A stretch of DNA of 41,785 nt, taken from the NCBI GenBank assembly GCA_903822375.1, contig CAIJOU010000953.1:1-41785 (forward strand), written 5' to 3'. The position numbers and the translations under genes are program-made. This document shows positions 34,460 through 41,785 of the stretch, one piece after another (position 1 is the stretch's first letter; each line of letters begins with the position of its first letter). The notes below the pieces were generated by a model, which was not told the origin of the DNA, did not search any database, and was given only the letters and a program-made list of their open reading frames with translations. The DNA is from Candidatus Hydrogenedentota bacterium. GTDB lineage: Bacteria > Hydrogenedentota > Hydrogenedentia > Hydrogenedentales > CAITNO01.

Positions 34460-36049
34460 TTACCTTCGCTGCTGCGGTTGCGCGATGGCCAGCCGACGCT
34501 CGGTCCACCGCGCGAGCCGCACGAAGGGAAGGCCGATCAGCAGGTACATGGCGGCCACCAGGATGCCGGTGCCGAAGTAGTCGTAATAGGTCGTCGCAAG
34601 CATGCTGTAGGTCTTGGTCAGTTCGACCATCGTGATCACGGAGACCAGCGACGAATCCTTCAACAGAGAGATGAAATCGTTGGTCACCGGCGGCAGCACC
34701 ACGCGAAACGCCTGCGGTGCGATGACATGCCGGATCGCCTGACCCCGCGTCATGGCAAGGCCCAGTGCCGCCTCCATCTGCGAGTGGGGCACGGCTAGGA
34801 ATCCGGCGCGGTAGTTCTCCGCCTCGTAGGCCGCGTAGTTGAGACCCAGCCCCACAACGCCCGCCCAGAACGGCGAAAAGCGTATGCCAAGAGCGGGAAG
34901 GCCGTAGAAGATGAAGAACAGCTGAATCAGCACGGGTGTGCCGCGGACGACCTCAATGTAGACAGTGGCCAGGATGCCGAGCGGAAAAGGGGCGTACACG
35001 CGGAGGGTGGCAAGGAGGAAGCCAAGCGCCACGGCCAGCAGCATGGCCAGAATGGACACTTCCAGCGTCAGCAGGGCACCCTTGCCGAGGAGCGGCAGAA
35101 AGCCGATGTAGCGTTTCACCCGTTGTTCCAAACCCGACTTGGGCTGGATGTGCTTTACCCATTCGTCGTACATGACGGGTTCGGTGGCGGAGGCGCCGAA
35201 ATCCTGAAACTCGTTGGCTGTGGCTTGGTTCCAGAGATTCCAGCGCTCGAGGATTCTGCGCAGCTCGCCGTTTTGGCGCATCTTCATCAGGACCGCGTTG
35301 ACCTGGTCCAGAAGTTCCTTCTTTTCCTTCGAGAAGGCAAAGCCGTAGGCGATGCGGCTGATCTCCGGCTTGATGAACTTGACCTCGGGCCGCGGTCCGC
35401 CGTAGTACAGCGCGACCGGTGCGTCAAACAGCACGGCGTCGAGCCGTCCGTTGATCAGGTCGTCAAATCCGTTCACCTCGGTCGGATAGGCGCGGATGTC
35501 CGCAACGCCCAGTAAATTCAGCAGGTGAAAGGCACTCGATTCCTTGAGCGTGCCCACCACTTTGCCCCTGCAGTCCGCAACGGTGTTAATCAGAAACTCG
35601 TTTTTGCGCACGCACAACTGGAGGCCCGTGACGCAGTACGGCACGGAGAACAGCACGGCCTCTTCGTGCTCGGGCGTAATCTCCTGGCCCTCGGTGGCCA
35701 TGTCATAGAGATCCCTCGAAAGGCCGGGAATCAGCTTGTCCCAGTCGTTCTGAACCATTACGGGCTTTCGGCCGATTTCCTGGGCAATTGCCTCGATCAC
35801 CTCCACTTCAAAGCCGATCAAACGGCCCGGGCTGCGCCAGTCTTCGAACATGTACGGGAGCCCACCTTCAAGGTCTGTGCCGTAGCGCAGCGTCCCCGCT
35901 TCCGCGGGGGCCGGGTTTGCTTTCGTGGGCTCTTCATTGTGACGTTGGGCGTCCCGGCCCTGCGCCCTTGCGGGGACTGGTCCTGCGCAGCAAGCCAGGA
36001 CAAGCAGGGAAACCAACATCGCTGGTCGGTGGGCGAATGTGTTGGTCAT
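34460..36049 (-). CDS. Polar amino acid ABC transporter, fused substrate-binding protein and permease
   Basis: 529 aa in one chain. Signal peptide (about residues 1-30), then a family 3 extracellular binding protein (about 52-275: TLRYGTDLEGGLPYMFED, LIGFEVEVIEAIAQEIG, GFDDLINGRLDAVLFD), then a permease with membrane segments from about 322 to 515 carrying the EAA loop (EAALGLAMTRGQAIRHVIAP) that docks on the ATPase. Family members import amino acids; the ligand is not predictable. Such fusions are known but less usual than separate proteins. The start overlaps the ATPase stop by 4 nt (36046-36049), so expression is coupled. It is convergent with the Hsp20 gene. Confidence 0.92.
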   Translation of the reverse strand: MTNTFAHRPAMLVSLLVLACCAGPVPARAQGRDAQRHNEEPTKANPAPAEAGTLRYGTDLEGGLPYMFEDWRSPGRLIGFEVEVIEAIAQEIGRKPVMVQNDWDKLIPGLSRDLYDMATEGQEITPEHEEAVLFSVPYCVTGLQLCVRKNEFLINTVADCRGKVVGTLKESSAFHLLNLLGVADIRAYPTEVNGFDDLINGRLDAVLFDAPVALYYGGPRPEVKFIKPEISRIAYGFAFSKEKKELLDQVNAVLMKMRQNGELRRILERWNLWNQATANEFQDFGASATEPVMYDEWVKHIQPKSGLEQRVKRYIGFLPLLGKGALLTLEVSILAMLLAVALGFLLATLRVYAPFPLGILATVYIEVVRGTPVLIQLFFIFYGLPALGIRFSPFWAGVVGLGLNYAAYEAENYRAGFLAVPHSQMEAALGLAMTRGQAIRHVIAPQAFRVVLPPVTNDFISLLKDSSLVSVITMVELTKTYSMLATTYYDYFGTGILVAAMYLLIGLPFVRLARWTERRLAIAQPQQRR

Positions 36050-36843
36050 TGGATGTCGCGCCCCACGTATTGGCCCAAAAAGCGCCGTGTCCGCTCGTCC
36101 CTGGGTTTCATGAAGATTTCGTCTTCATCCGAAATCTCAACGATTTCGCCGTGTTCCATGTAGATGATGTAGTCCGAGGCGTTGCGCGCAAAGCGCATTT
36201 CGTGCGTCACGATGACCTGGGTCATCCCGTCCCGGTCAAGGCCGCGCATCACCTCCAGCACCTCGTCGACCAGTTCCGGATCAAGCGCCGAGGTGGGTTC
36301 GTCGTAAAGCATCACCCTGGGGTTCATGGCCAGTGCGCGCGCAATGGCGGCGCGCTGCTGCTGCCCGCCGGACAGGTGGTGGGGGTAACGGTCCCTGTGC
36401 TTGAGGAGGCCGACCTTTTCAAGCAGGTGCAGGGCGTTGTCTCTTGCGGCCTCGCGCGTCTCCCTCTTCACGATCATCGGCGCCAGCATGATGTTTTCCT
36501 GGATGGTCTTGTGCGGAAACAGGTTCAGTGACTGGAAGACCATGCCCACCTCGCTGCGCAACCTGTGGGCCCGTTCGTGGAAGGCGTGATTGGTGTGCTC
36601 GCGCCTGCTGGCGCGTTCCAGCGTCACCCCCGCCACGGCAATGCGTCCGGAGTCCAGCATCTCGAGACAGTTCAGACAGCGCAGCAGCGTGGACTTGCCG
36701 CAGCCCGAAGGCCCGATGATGGACACCAGGTCCCCCTCCGCGATGGTGAGGTTGATGTCCCTGAGGACGGGGGGGCCGTCATAGCTCTTGAACAGGTGCT
36801 CCACGGAAATCAGCGGAGCGGCCGGGGGGGCGGCTTCACGCAT
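36046..36843 (-). CDS. Polar amino acid ABC transporter ATP-binding protein
   Basis: 265 aa. The ATG at 36843 follows AAAGGAG; an upstream in-frame start at 36930 is less likely. Walker A GPSGCGKS (about 44-51), Q-loop in MVFQSLNLFP, signature LSGGQQQR, Walker B VMLYDEP and switch His in VTHEM are all present, in the arrangement of GlnQ/HisP-type ATPases. A short insertion (about 80-100, Arg/His-rich) lies before the Q-loop. It energises the fused binding protein-permease encoded directly downstream; together the two genes make a complete importer. Confidence 0.93.
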   Translation of the reverse strand: MREAAPPAAPLISVEHLFKSYDGPPVLRDINLTIAEGDLVSIIGPSGCGKSTLLRCLNCLEMLDSGRIAVAGVTLERASRREHTNHAFHERAHRLRSEVGMVFQSLNLFPHKTIQENIMLAPMIVKRETREAARDNALHLLEKVGLLKHRDRYPHHLSGGQQQRAAIARALAMNPRVMLYDEPTSALDPELVDEVLEVMRGLDRDGMTQVIVTHEMRFARNASDYIIYMEHGEIVEISDEDEIFMKPRDERTRRFLGQYVGRDIQ

Positions 36844-37154
36844 GAGCCGGTCTCCTTTCGCGATGGGAAAATCCTTTCGGGGCCGCAACGAATCCTGCGA
36901 AAAGATACGCGGCCGCGCGACGGGTGTCAAGGATAATCACGCCTTCTCTCCGTTTCCGCCATGCTTCGTGTGGACCGGGCAAGCGCTTTTGGATGGTGGC
37001 CGCCGCAAGGCGGTCGGGAATGTTGCATGCGCGTATGCAATGCCGCCACAGGCAGGCGGCGGCTTGCCCGGTTTGTGACCGCCCGGCAGGATGACGTATC
37101 TTGTTTGTGACGACCCGGGAGAAAGTGACTGCGAACCCACGGAAAGGGATGGTG
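36844..37154. other. Divergent intergenic region with palindromes
   Basis: 311 nt between the ABC ATPase (minus) and the glycosyltransferase (plus). It contains the near-palindrome TTGCATGCGCGTATGCAA (37023-37040, one mismatched pair), a possible operator, then a GCCGCC/GGCGGC inverted repeat (37043-37061). No extra gene is supported. Confidence 0.4.
37023..37040. promoter_or_regulatory. Near-palindromic possible operator
   Basis: 18 nt with symmetry except for one base pair at positions 7 and 12, about 115 nt upstream of the glycosyltransferase start. No cognate regulator identified. Confidence 0.25.
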
Positions 37155-39275
37155 ATGTCCGTTGATAACGAACCAGACGCGTCCGGATGCAAAGAGGGCG
37201 GATGTCGACAGTATGCCATTTTCTGGGGCATATTGCTCCTGGCCGTTGCGCTTCGGCTTCCGGGGCTCGGGGCCGCGCCGTGGCTCGATGAGGTGTACTC
37301 ACTGAATTGGGCCGAAAAACCCTGGGTGGAGGTGCTGCGCGGCTCGGTCCAAGATACGGAACACCTCACCTGTTTCATGCCGCTGGTGACCAAACTGGCG
37401 GTGGAAACCTTTCGCTCCCCTGTGGTCGCCGATGAACTGGTGGCGCGGCTGCCCCATCTCCTTTTCGGGCTTGCGGGCATCGGGTTCTTGTTTGCCTTTA
37501 TGAGGCGAAGGTTCGGGTTGGCCGCGGCAGTGACGGGCGCGCTCTTTTTGGCAACGCTGCCCATGCACGTCAAGTACAGCCGCGAGGCGCGGTATTATGC
37601 CTTCGTCATTCTTTCCGGCATGCTGCTTGTCATCGTGGCCCGCCGCCTGCTGGACAAGTTCTCCGCAGCCAACCTTGCACTCTTCTTTGCCGTTGTTCTA
37701 TTGGGCACATTTAACCATCTTTCCTTCTTGCCGCCGCTGGCCATGGTATGCCTGGCTTTGGCCGGGATGCAGTTTTGTGACCGCGCCGTAACCCCTGTCC
37801 GGCGCGTGTTTCGCGTCGCCCTGTTGGCGTCGCTGTGCCTGGCGGGCGTTGCGGCGGCGGCCCTGCCATCGCTTGCGGTGGGCGGGACCGACATGGTGCG
37901 GCAGTCTCTTTCCTCCGTGCATGCGCCCGACCCGAAAGCGGCCGGCCAGGAGGACGCCTCTGACAAAGTGCGCAAACAGTATCAGTTGAATTCCGCCCGA
38001 TGGGCGAATTTCGTCACGGGCAGTTATCTGGGTGCGACGGGGTGGGCCGAAACTGCGGGCTACCTCATCCTTGCCGGGTTGGGCGTTGTGTTCCTTGCCT
38101 TTCGCGATCGCCGACTGCTGCTTCTTTGCGCGGCCCCTTTGGCTTGCCATGTGCCCCTGCTCTTCAGGACGGTCAAATATCCCGTGTATGACCGCTATTT
38201 TGTCATTCAGATTGTGAGTCTGGCGGTGTTGCTGGCCGCCGGCGGACAGGCCGTTGCGGGCACCCCGGGCACGCGGCGGAACGGGCTCAGGACGCTTGCC
38301 TTTGTGCTGGTGATCGCTTTGTTCGCGGTGTTCCGAATCGAACCGCTGGCGCAAACGATGAACACACAAATGGGCGGCGGTTCGGAATACATCCGGGATC
38401 GGGCGGACCTGATTGCACATCGGGCCGGCTATGGCGATATTCTGGCGGTGCAGAAAGAGCACTTTGGATTTCGTCCGTCCAACACACTGCAGTTCCTGTT
38501 CAACGATGAGAGAGGCGGCAGGCGCGACCTGACCGCGAGCCTGCGGTGGTTCAGCCCGTCGAACCTGGCGGGGTTGGCCGAGCAATTGCAATTCGCCAAA
38601 GAAAGCAGCTTCTGGATAGTCACCGAACCCGCGGCAAAGCTGAAGGAGGAGGAGCGCACGGCCCTGCTCAACATGGGGGCGCAGCCCCAGATTGTGACGC
38701 AGGGTGTGGGGCTGTGGGCCATTGGGAGGGATACGGTGAATCTGCTTGAGGACGGCGGGTTCGAGGCTGCGACGAAAAGCGCTCCAGCGTCGCAAAACGC
38801 GGCGCTGGAAGATCCGGAACTGGCGCGGTTGGGCAAACGGGCTTTGCGGGTGGATGCGGTGGCGGGCGCCCCGTTCCGGCCCGTCTGGATTCACGCGGTG
38901 CGCGACGCCGACGGCAGGAACGACGACATCCGCATGCGCGTCGGCGAGACCTACACACTGTCCTTTGAGGCGCGTTGCGAGGACCCGGGATATGAATTGA
39001 AACCGCGCGGTGCGCTGGGCCTGTCGGTGGGCAACACGGAGTTGGCCAACGTGCTGTGCACACTGCCGCTGACCGCCACATGGAGGCGCTATGAGTTTCC
39101 CGTCATTCCCGGTCAACACACGGTGGGCGAGATCGCCAGTCCCATGGTGGGTTTTGCTTTCCAGGCATCGGACGGGCGTTGCCGCATCTTTCTGGACAAT
39201 GTCCAGTTGGAACGGCAGAACCGCGCCACGCCGTTCACCGAGGGTGTGCGTCGGCTGGGAAAGACGACCGAGTAG
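37155..39275 (+). CDS. GT39-like membrane glycosyltransferase with C-terminal beta-sandwich
   Basis: 706 aa. The ATG at 37155 is favoured because GGAAAGGG lies 6 nt before it. The N-terminal part (about 20-420) has roughly ten membrane segments and the signs of GT-C glycosyltransferases of the PMT/ArnT group: an acidic pair in the first outer loop (APWLDEVYSLNW) and a MHVKYSREARYYAFV segment. These enzymes move a sugar from a polyprenyl-phosphate donor to protein or lipid on the outer face of the inner membrane. A soluble region follows, then a jelly-roll-like carbohydrate-binding module (about 540-690: NLLEDGGFEA, YTLSFEARCED, WRRYEFPVIPG, CRIFLDNVQLERQ). That attached module is unusual. Donor and acceptor are unknown. 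Confidence 0.8.
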   Translation: MSVDNEPDASGCKEGGCRQYAIFWGILLLAVALRLPGLGAAPWLDEVYSLNWAEKPWVEVLRGSVQDTEHLTCFMPLVTKLAVETFRSPVVADELVARLPHLLFGLAGIGFLFAFMRRRFGLAAAVTGALFLATLPMHVKYSREARYYAFVILSGMLLVIVARRLLDKFSAANLALFFAVVLLGTFNHLSFLPPLAMVCLALAGMQFCDRAVTPVRRVFRVALLASLCLAGVAAAALPSLAVGGTDMVRQSLSSVHAPDPKAAGQEDASDKVRKQYQLNSARWANFVTGSYLGATGWAETAGYLILAGLGVVFLAFRDRRLLLLCAAPLACHVPLLFRTVKYPVYDRYFVIQIVSLAVLLAAGGQAVAGTPGTRRNGLRTLAFVLVIALFAVFRIEPLAQTMNTQMGGGSEYIRDRADLIAHRAGYGDILAVQKEHFGFRPSNTLQFLFNDERGGRRDLTASLRWFSPSNLAGLAEQLQFAKESSFWIVTEPAAKLKEEERTALLNMGAQPQIVTQGVGLWAIGRDTVNLLEDGGFEAATKSAPASQNAALEDPELARLGKRALRVDAVAGAPFRPVWIHAVRDADGRNDDIRMRVGETYTLSFEARCEDPGYELKPRGALGLSVGNTELANVLCTLPLTATWRRYEFPVIPGQHTVGEIASPMVGFAFQASDGRCRIFLDNVQLERQNRATPFTEGVRRLGKTTE

Positions 39276-39283
39276 AGAAGGGG

Positions 39284-39311
39284 CGTTCAAGCGGCCTGAG
39301 CCGCATGAACG
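39284..39311 (+). promoter_or_regulatory. Intercistronic hairpin
   Basis: CGTTCA-A-GCGGC, loop CTGA, GCCGC-A-TGAACG: an 11-bp stem with one A-A mismatch and no T tract, lying between the glycosyltransferase stop and the sialidase-like start. It may protect or attenuate the message. Confidence 0.4.
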
Positions 39312-39347
39312 GCAGATCCCGCGCGCGCGAGAATCAAGGAGACGGAA

Positions 39348-40517
39348 ATGAGATTCTATGCACTTTGTGCCGCTGTACTGGCTGGGGCTCTTTTTCAGGC
39401 GTTCTGGGCGGGCGCGCAGGACCTGGTGAAGGAAAAAGATGTTGTCATCTACAAAGACGACCGCTTCTTCAGTTCCTTTCCCTCCGTGGTGTGCAGACCC
39501 GACGGCGAACTCATCGTGGCCTTCCGGCGCGCGCCGGAACGCCGCATCTTCGGCGAGCCGGGCAGCAACCACACCGACCCCAACAGCTACCTTGTGCTGG
39601 TCCGCTCCAAGGACAATGCCGCCACCTGGACCACCGAACCCGAACTCATGTTCGCCCATCCCTTCGGCGGCTCGCAGGACCCCTGCATGACCCAGCTGCG
39701 CGACGGGAGCATTGTGTGCAGCAGCTATGGCTGGGCGCTGCTGCGCGGTGATGCGGCCTCGAGATACCCCGAAACGCTGCGCCACGGCGACTTCGTGTTC
39801 ATGGGCGGTTACCTCGTCCGTTCCACCGACGGCGGCCAGATCTGGAAAGGCCCCATCATTCCGCCGCCCGTGCCCGTAAGCGTGACCACGGATGTCTTCA
39901 AAGAACCCTGCCCCGCCTACAACCGCGGCGCCATGTGGCAGGGCCGCGACGGCACGCTGTTCTGGGCGGTCGCATCGCAGTCGCAGGTGCAGCCGCGCAT
40001 TACCGGGGTCCATCTCATGGCCTCCAAGGACGGCGGACTCACTTGGGAATACCGCTGCCCCATCGCACAAGACGAAAAGATTACCTTCAACGAGACCTCG
40101 CTCTATGAGACCAAAGGGGGAGACCTCATCGCCTTCATGCGCACCGCCGATTTCAACGACCACACCGCCATCGCCCGATCCAAAGACGGCGGCAAGACCT
40201 TCGAGCCCTGGAAGGACGCCGGATTTCAGGGCCACCCGCATTGCGCCACCACACTCGCCGACGGCCGCGTGCTGCTGGTCTACGGCTACCGCCACGAACC
40301 CTTTGGCATCCGCGCCCGCATACTCGACGCCGAATGCACCAACACCGACACCGCCAAGGAAACAGTCCTCCGCGACGACGGCGGCAGCGGCGACATCGGC
40401 TACCCCTGGATAACCCCCATGGCCGACGGCCGCTACCTCGCGGTCTACTACTTCAACCAGGCCAACGGCACACGCTATATCGCGGGGACGGTGCTGTCCA
40501 TTGCCGCGAACAAGTAA
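39348..40517 (+). CDS. Secreted sialidase-like (BNR/Asp-box) beta-propeller
   Basis: 389 aa. The start follows AAGGAGAC. A signal peptide (about 1-23, ending W-A-G-A) precedes a six-bladed sialidase-type propeller with Asp-box-like motifs STDGGQIW, SKDGGLTW and SKDGGKTF. Near the start PSVVCRPDGELIVAFRRAP contains the Arg-rich strand typical of the family. The late GYPWITPMADGRYLAVYYF segment closes the propeller. Sialidases release sialic acids, but many bacterial family members act on other sugars or only bind glycans, so activity is inferred. It lies 72 nt after the GT39-like gene and may share its message. Confidence 0.82.
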   Translation: MRFYALCAAVLAGALFQAFWAGAQDLVKEKDVVIYKDDRFFSSFPSVVCRPDGELIVAFRRAPERRIFGEPGSNHTDPNSYLVLVRSKDNAATWTTEPELMFAHPFGGSQDPCMTQLRDGSIVCSSYGWALLRGDAASRYPETLRHGDFVFMGGYLVRSTDGGQIWKGPIIPPPVPVSVTTDVFKEPCPAYNRGAMWQGRDGTLFWAVASQSQVQPRITGVHLMASKDGGLTWEYRCPIAQDEKITFNETSLYETKGGDLIAFMRTADFNDHTAIARSKDGGKTFEPWKDAGFQGHPHCATTLADGRVLLVYGYRHEPFGIRARILDAECTNTDTAKETVLRDDGGSGDIGYPWITPMADGRYLAVYYFNQANGTRYIAGTVLSIAANK

Positions 40518-40626
40518 GCGTAGGCCGAGTAAGACTTCAGGTGGCGCAATCTATATGATTGATGTTCTTTCGGCGGTTGTGCTAGGTTGACTACCTGCAT
40601 AAGGCACCGACACAGGGAGAGACGTC

Positions 40627-41785
40627 ATGAGCGACAGAGAGACGCGCAAGAAACGCCACCATGAGACCGCGCTTAAGCCGCCCGCGTTGTCGATTCTGTC
40701 CGACCTCCCCCTGGACCAGGAGGAAGCCCACCGAGACACCTTCGAACTCGACTTCCGGCTCGGTCCGGTCTACGACATCCTGCGCCATCCAAACACCAAA
40801 CTCCCCATGGCCGTCGCCATCCACGGTGACTGGGGCTCGGGCAAGACCAGCGCCATGCGCTGGCTTGACGCCAGGCTGGCCATATGGAACAAAGAGGGCG
40901 AGGCGAACGACAAGATATCCGTAAAGACCGTCTGGTTCTATCCGTGGAAATACCATTGCAAGGAGGACGTGTGGCGCGGTCTGATTTCGGAAGTGATCAT
41001 CAAGAGCATCAACGTGGACGGCGCGACGTTCAAAGACGTGACGAACGCCGCCAAGCGCTTCGGCGCCTTCCTTGGGCGCAGTTTCGTGCATGCACTGGCC
41101 AATATTAAGCTGAAGGCAGGCGTCAAAACGCCGGACGGCACGGCTACGGTTGATGGCGAGCTTAGCCTTTCCGCCATAAAACAAATCCTCGACGAGTACC
41201 GTGAGGTAAACCACCCTGAAAAGGCGTTTCTCAACGAGTTTGAGGCGACGCTGAAATCCTGGCTGCAGCAGACCCTCGGCGCCAAAGAGCGCATGGTCAT
41301 CTTCATCGACGACCTGGACCGTTGCCTGCCCGATGTCACGCTGGAGGTGCTTGAGGCGCTCAAGCTCTATCTCAATATCGACAAGCTCATCTTCGTGGTG
41401 GGTATTGACCGGACGGTCGTTGATCAACTCGTCCGGGAGTATTACAGGAAACATGGGCTTGAGATGAAAAAGGGTGCCCAGTACCTCGCCAAGATGTTTC
41501 AGGCCGAAGTGCCGGTGGAACCCTCCGAACGGCAGACGTCCGCATATCTGGCCGAACAGCTTGATGAGATTCCCGTGTGGACGAAAGAATTGTCCCCTGA
41601 GCAAAAGACGGTATTTGAAGGCGCCGTCCTTGGGCTTGCCGACGGCAATCCGCGCGAGGTGAAGCGGCTTATCAACAGCGCGCTGGTCTTTGGCGCGGGA
41701 GCTCTCATGGGGTCCGAGGGTGCTAAAGACAAAAAGGACAAGGTCACCTTTGCCCAGGGGCTCCAGTTCTTCTTTGTTCGCGAGA
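40627..41785 (+). CDS. KAP family P-loop NTPase, N-terminal part (cut by window end)
   Basis: At least 386 codons, open at the right edge. The ATG follows GGGAGAG. Walker A is GDWGSGKTS (about 67-75) and Walker B VIFIDDLDRC (about 223-232); downstream VVGIDRTVVDQLV and GNPREVKRLINS are the sensor and arginine regions typical of KAP NTPases. No membrane segments are seen in the visible part. KAP proteins are found in mobile and defence contexts in bacteria, and several are thought to be membrane-associated. Here nothing nearby proves a defence role, and the C-terminal half, which would show the effector or membrane part, is outside the window. Confidence 0.85.
   Translation, partial: MSDRETRKKRHHETALKPPALSILSDLPLDQEEAHRDTFELDFRLGPVYDILRHPNTKLPMAVAIHGDWGSGKTSAMRWLDARLAIWNKEGEANDKISVKTVWFYPWKYHCKEDVWRGLISEVIIKSINVDGATFKDVTNAAKRFGAFLGRSFVHALANIKLKAGVKTPDGTATVDGELSLSAIKQILDEYREVNHPEKAFLNEFEATLKSWLQQTLGAKERMVIFIDDLDRCLPDVTLEVLEALKLYLNIDKLIFVVGIDRTVVDQLVREYYRKHGLEMKKGAQYLAKMFQAEVPVEPSERQTSAYLAEQLDEIPVWTKELSPEQKTVFEGAVLGLADGNPREVKRLINSALVFGAGALMGSEGAKDKKDKVTFAQGLQFFFVRE

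Noticed and set aside
37698..40295. 865-codon minus-strand frame opposite the glycosyltransferase and sialidase-like genes
   Set aside because: It spans two well-supported plus-strand genes and reads as His/Arg/Gly-rich sequence without motifs.
40559..40587. Possible promoter (TTGATG, then TAGGTT) before the KAP gene
   Set aside because: The -10 half matches only half of the consensus, so it is not distinguishable from chance.
1..41785. CRISPR array, tRNA, rRNA, integrase or transposase genes
   Set aside because: I looked for evenly spaced short repeats with unique spacers, cloverleaf sequences and transposase motifs and saw none. The only long regular repeat is the coding PASTA array.

Overview
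The window is about 41.8 kb of high-GC bacterial DNA, read by eye without database searches. Lipoproteins with lipoboxes, a predicted outer-membrane beta-barrel ending in Phe, many Sec-exported glycosidase-like proteins, a sugar-phosphate isomerase/epimerase, an FGE-fold lipoprotein and FG-GAP proteins point to a Gram-negative, carbohydrate-degrading environmental bacterium. The overall style recalls Candidatus Hydrogenedentota or the PVC/planctomycete-like lineages. That assignment is inference: no rRNA, tRNA or ribosomal protein gene is present to confirm it.

Layout. 0.3-4.1 kb: a PocR-PAS-PAS-PAS hybrid histidine kinase and an outer-membrane protein. 4.3-7.6 kb (minus): a broken FGE-type lipoprotein gene whose 5' end is a PASTA-type lipoprotein, an intact PKD-FGE lipoprotein, and a uronate isomerase-like protein. 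7.9-10.0 kb: a thiolase and a membrane protein with a pilin-like C-terminus. 10.0-10.5 kb: a stretch of palindromic repeats. 10.5-19.7 kb: mostly secreted glycosidase-like genes on the minus strand (a GH42-like protein, a single beta-propeller, and a propeller fused to a TIM barrel) with a sugar-phosphate isomerase, plus one small secreted protein on the plus strand. 20.2-26.8 kb: one giant lipoprotein gene made almost wholly of 32 PASTA repeats. 27-28.7 kb (minus): a B12-type radical SAM protein. 29.0-33.6 kb: four genes overlapping by 4 nt each (ABC ATPase, ABC-2 permease, two FG-GAP proteins) behind a palindromic operator-like site. 33.7-36.8 kb: a membrane-anchored small heat-shock protein and a polar amino acid ABC transporter with fused binding protein and permease. 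37.2-40.5 kb: a GT39-like membrane glycosyltransferase with a C-terminal beta-sandwich, and a sialidase-like protein. 40.6 kb to the end: the start of a KAP P-loop NTPase.

Most striking are the 32-unit PASTA lipoprotein and the ABC/FG-GAP operon. In the PASTA protein a two-residue change in linker length tracks an aromatic residue at unit position 21, and units 20-27 form four exact 402-nt dimers. A relic of a further unit lies out of frame just after the stop. The broken gene at 4.3-4.7 kb begins with the same kind of PASTA module, which suggests PASTA and FGE domains are used together at this organism's surface. At least three families of REP/REPIN-like palindromes lie between genes.

Limits: domain calls rest on motif recognition, coordinates and starts were counted by hand, and no similarity search, promoter model or folding program was run.
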